From NCBI GenBank assembly GCA_030639555.1, contig DAOWCM010000161.1, forward strand, positions 1 through 5,218: a DNA stretch of 5,218 nucleotides, read 5' to 3'. The notes under the pieces are model-generated. The model was not told where the DNA came from. It made no database searches and saw only the letters and a list, made by a program, of their open reading frames with translations. The DNA is from Candidatus Eiseniibacteriota bacterium. GTDB lineage: Bacteria; Joyebacterota; Joyebacteria; Joyebacterales; Joyebacteraceae. Shown piece after piece: positions 4,322 through 5,218 of the stretch. A program made the position numbers and the translations under genes. Position 1 is the stretch's first letter, and every line of letters begins with the position of its first letter.

Positions 4322-5218
4322 GTGAGCGAATCGTTCGACGTCATAGTAGTGGGCGCCGGTCCGGCGGGAAGCAGCTGCGCGCGCCGCGCCGCCGAACTCG
4401 GGCTTTCCGTCACCGTGCTGGAGAAGTCCACCTTCCCGCGATTCAAACCCTGTGGTGGCGGGTTGACGGACAAGGCTCTCCGACTGCTGAACGGGGAGCA
4501 GACGCCCGTCGAGCGTCAACGCTTCGACACGGTCGAGATAGCGTTCGACCGGTACCTCTCGCTGCTCGTGAGTGCGCGCGAGACGCTCATTGCTACGACC
4601 ACCCGTGCTGAGCTCGATGCGCTTCTGGCGCGGGGGGCCGAAGCCGCGGGTGCAGAAGTGGAATTCGGAAGAGCCGTGACCGGTCTCACGCACGAGGGCG
4701 AAGGAGTCCGGGTCCGGGTCGGGAGCGATTCCACGACGGCGCGACACGTCGTCGTCGCGGACGGAGCGCGGGGCGCCGGGCGCCGCATGCTGGGCCTGAG
4801 TCCTCTTCTGATGGGCGGAGGCATCTACGTTCGCGTGTTCCCGGGCACCGACGGGCCGCCAGAGCTGCCGGGCGGGCGTGTGCTGTTCGATCTCACCGTG
4901 GCCAAGCGGGGCTACGGTTGGGTCTTCCCCAAGGGCGATCACCTGAATATCGGCGTCTTCAGCCAGCGCGAACTCAGCGCGAGGCTCAGGCGCGACCTCG
5001 AGGCCTTCGTGGCCCTCCGGGGCTTCGGCGCGTGGCGCAGGGAAGGTCCGTTTGCATTCCCGGTCCCCGTGGGAAGGCCCGCGGATGCACTTGGCACCGA
5101 CCGCGTGCTCTTCGCGGGCGACGCCGCCGGGCTCGTCAACCCCGTGACGGGCGAGGGCATCTCCGCCGCCATTCTCAGCGGTCGCGTGGCGGCCGAGGCC
5201 GTGTCCGAATCCCTCGAC
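4322..5218 (+). CDS. Geranylgeranyl reductase family FAD-dependent oxidoreductase, C-terminus cut by window edge
   Basis: A flavoprotein of the geranylgeranyl reductase family, which saturates double bonds of isoprenoid chains such as those on lipids or quinones. The frame is open for 299 codons to the right edge. The N-terminal dinucleotide-binding site is VVGAGPAGSS (9-18), with Glu34 ending the second strand (VTVLEKS) as expected for FAD ribose binding. FPRFKPCGGGL (38-48) contains the family's conserved Cys-Gly-Gly, here Cys44. TRAELDALL (from 94) and YGWVFPK (198-204) are also family features. The second FAD motif, VLFAGDAAGLVNP (262-274), is followed by TGEGISAAI. Full-length members are about 370-400 residues, so 70-100 are missing. 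The GTG start has GGGAG seven bases upstream. In a bacterium the likely substrate is a menaquinone or polyprenyl side chain, but that is inferred from the family. It may be co-transcribed with the phosphoesterase. Confidence 0.9.
   Translation, partial: MSESFDVIVVGAGPAGSSCARRAAELGLSVTVLEKSTFPRFKPCGGGLTDKALRLLNGEQTPVERQRFDTVEIAFDRYLSLLVSARETLIATTTRAELDALLARGAEAAGAEVEFGRAVTGLTHEGEGVRVRVGSDSTTARHVVVADGARGAGRRMLGLSPLLMGGGIYVRVFPGTDGPPELPGGRVLFDLTVAKRGYGWVFPKGDHLNIGVFSQRELSARLRRDLEAFVALRGFGAWRREGPFAFPVPVGRPADALGTDRVLFAGDAAGLVNPVTGEGISAAILSGRVAAEAVSESLD

Noticed and set aside
2750..4942. 730-codon open frame on the minus strand across the phosphoesterase and reductase
   Set aside because: It overlaps two genes with clear family motifs on the plus strand. 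Its product is low-complexity Arg/His/Val-rich sequence with no recognisable domain, typical of antisense frames in GC-rich DNA.

Overview
The window is GC-rich DNA with an unmistakably bacterial look: strong Shine-Dalgarno sites, sigma70-type -35/-10 pairs, GTG and ATG starts, and a Sec-type signal peptide. No rRNA, tRNA, CRISPR or mobile element is visible. The mix of genes (an adenosine-specific kinase family protein, a small zinc-ribbon/DUF2007-like protein, a secreted phosphoesterase with a CBM9-like tail, a geranylgeranyl-reductase-type flavoprotein) resembles uncultured lineages of the FCB supergroup or related candidate phyla. That placement is an impression from gene content and is weak.

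Layout: (1) 1-959, minus strand: a GT4/GT-B type glycosyltransferase whose C-terminus lies beyond the left edge. (2) 960-1105: a divergent control region with back-to-back promoters and an operator-like dyad. (3) 1106-1588, plus: a complete adenosine-specific kinase family gene (PF04008/DUF355 type). (4) 1589-1692: a convergent gap holding nested inverted repeats. (5) 1693-2034, minus: a 113-residue zinc-ribbon plus DUF2007-like protein. (6) 2035-2491: a long divergent intergenic region with a promoter for each flanking gene, a structured leader and one doubtful 39-codon ORF. (7) 2492-4249, plus: a 585-residue exported calcineurin-like phosphoesterase with an Ig-like middle and a CBM9-like C-terminus. 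(8) 4322-5218, plus: an FAD-dependent geranylgeranyl reductase family oxidoreductase that runs off the right edge.

The genes do not form an obvious pathway. The first three complete or partial genes are on alternating strands and each seems to have its own promoter. Only the phosphoesterase and the reductase are co-directional (72-base gap, no visible terminator or promoter), so they may share a transcript. The glycosyltransferase and the reductase are incomplete here but both are real genes: each reads open to the window edge with recognisable family motifs.

I see no clear new multi-gene system. The items most worth a second look are the phosphoesterase (unusual metal-site motif and domain fusion), the glycosyltransferase (unusual residue where the family normally has a glutamate), the nested inverted repeats between the convergent genes, and the two control regions.
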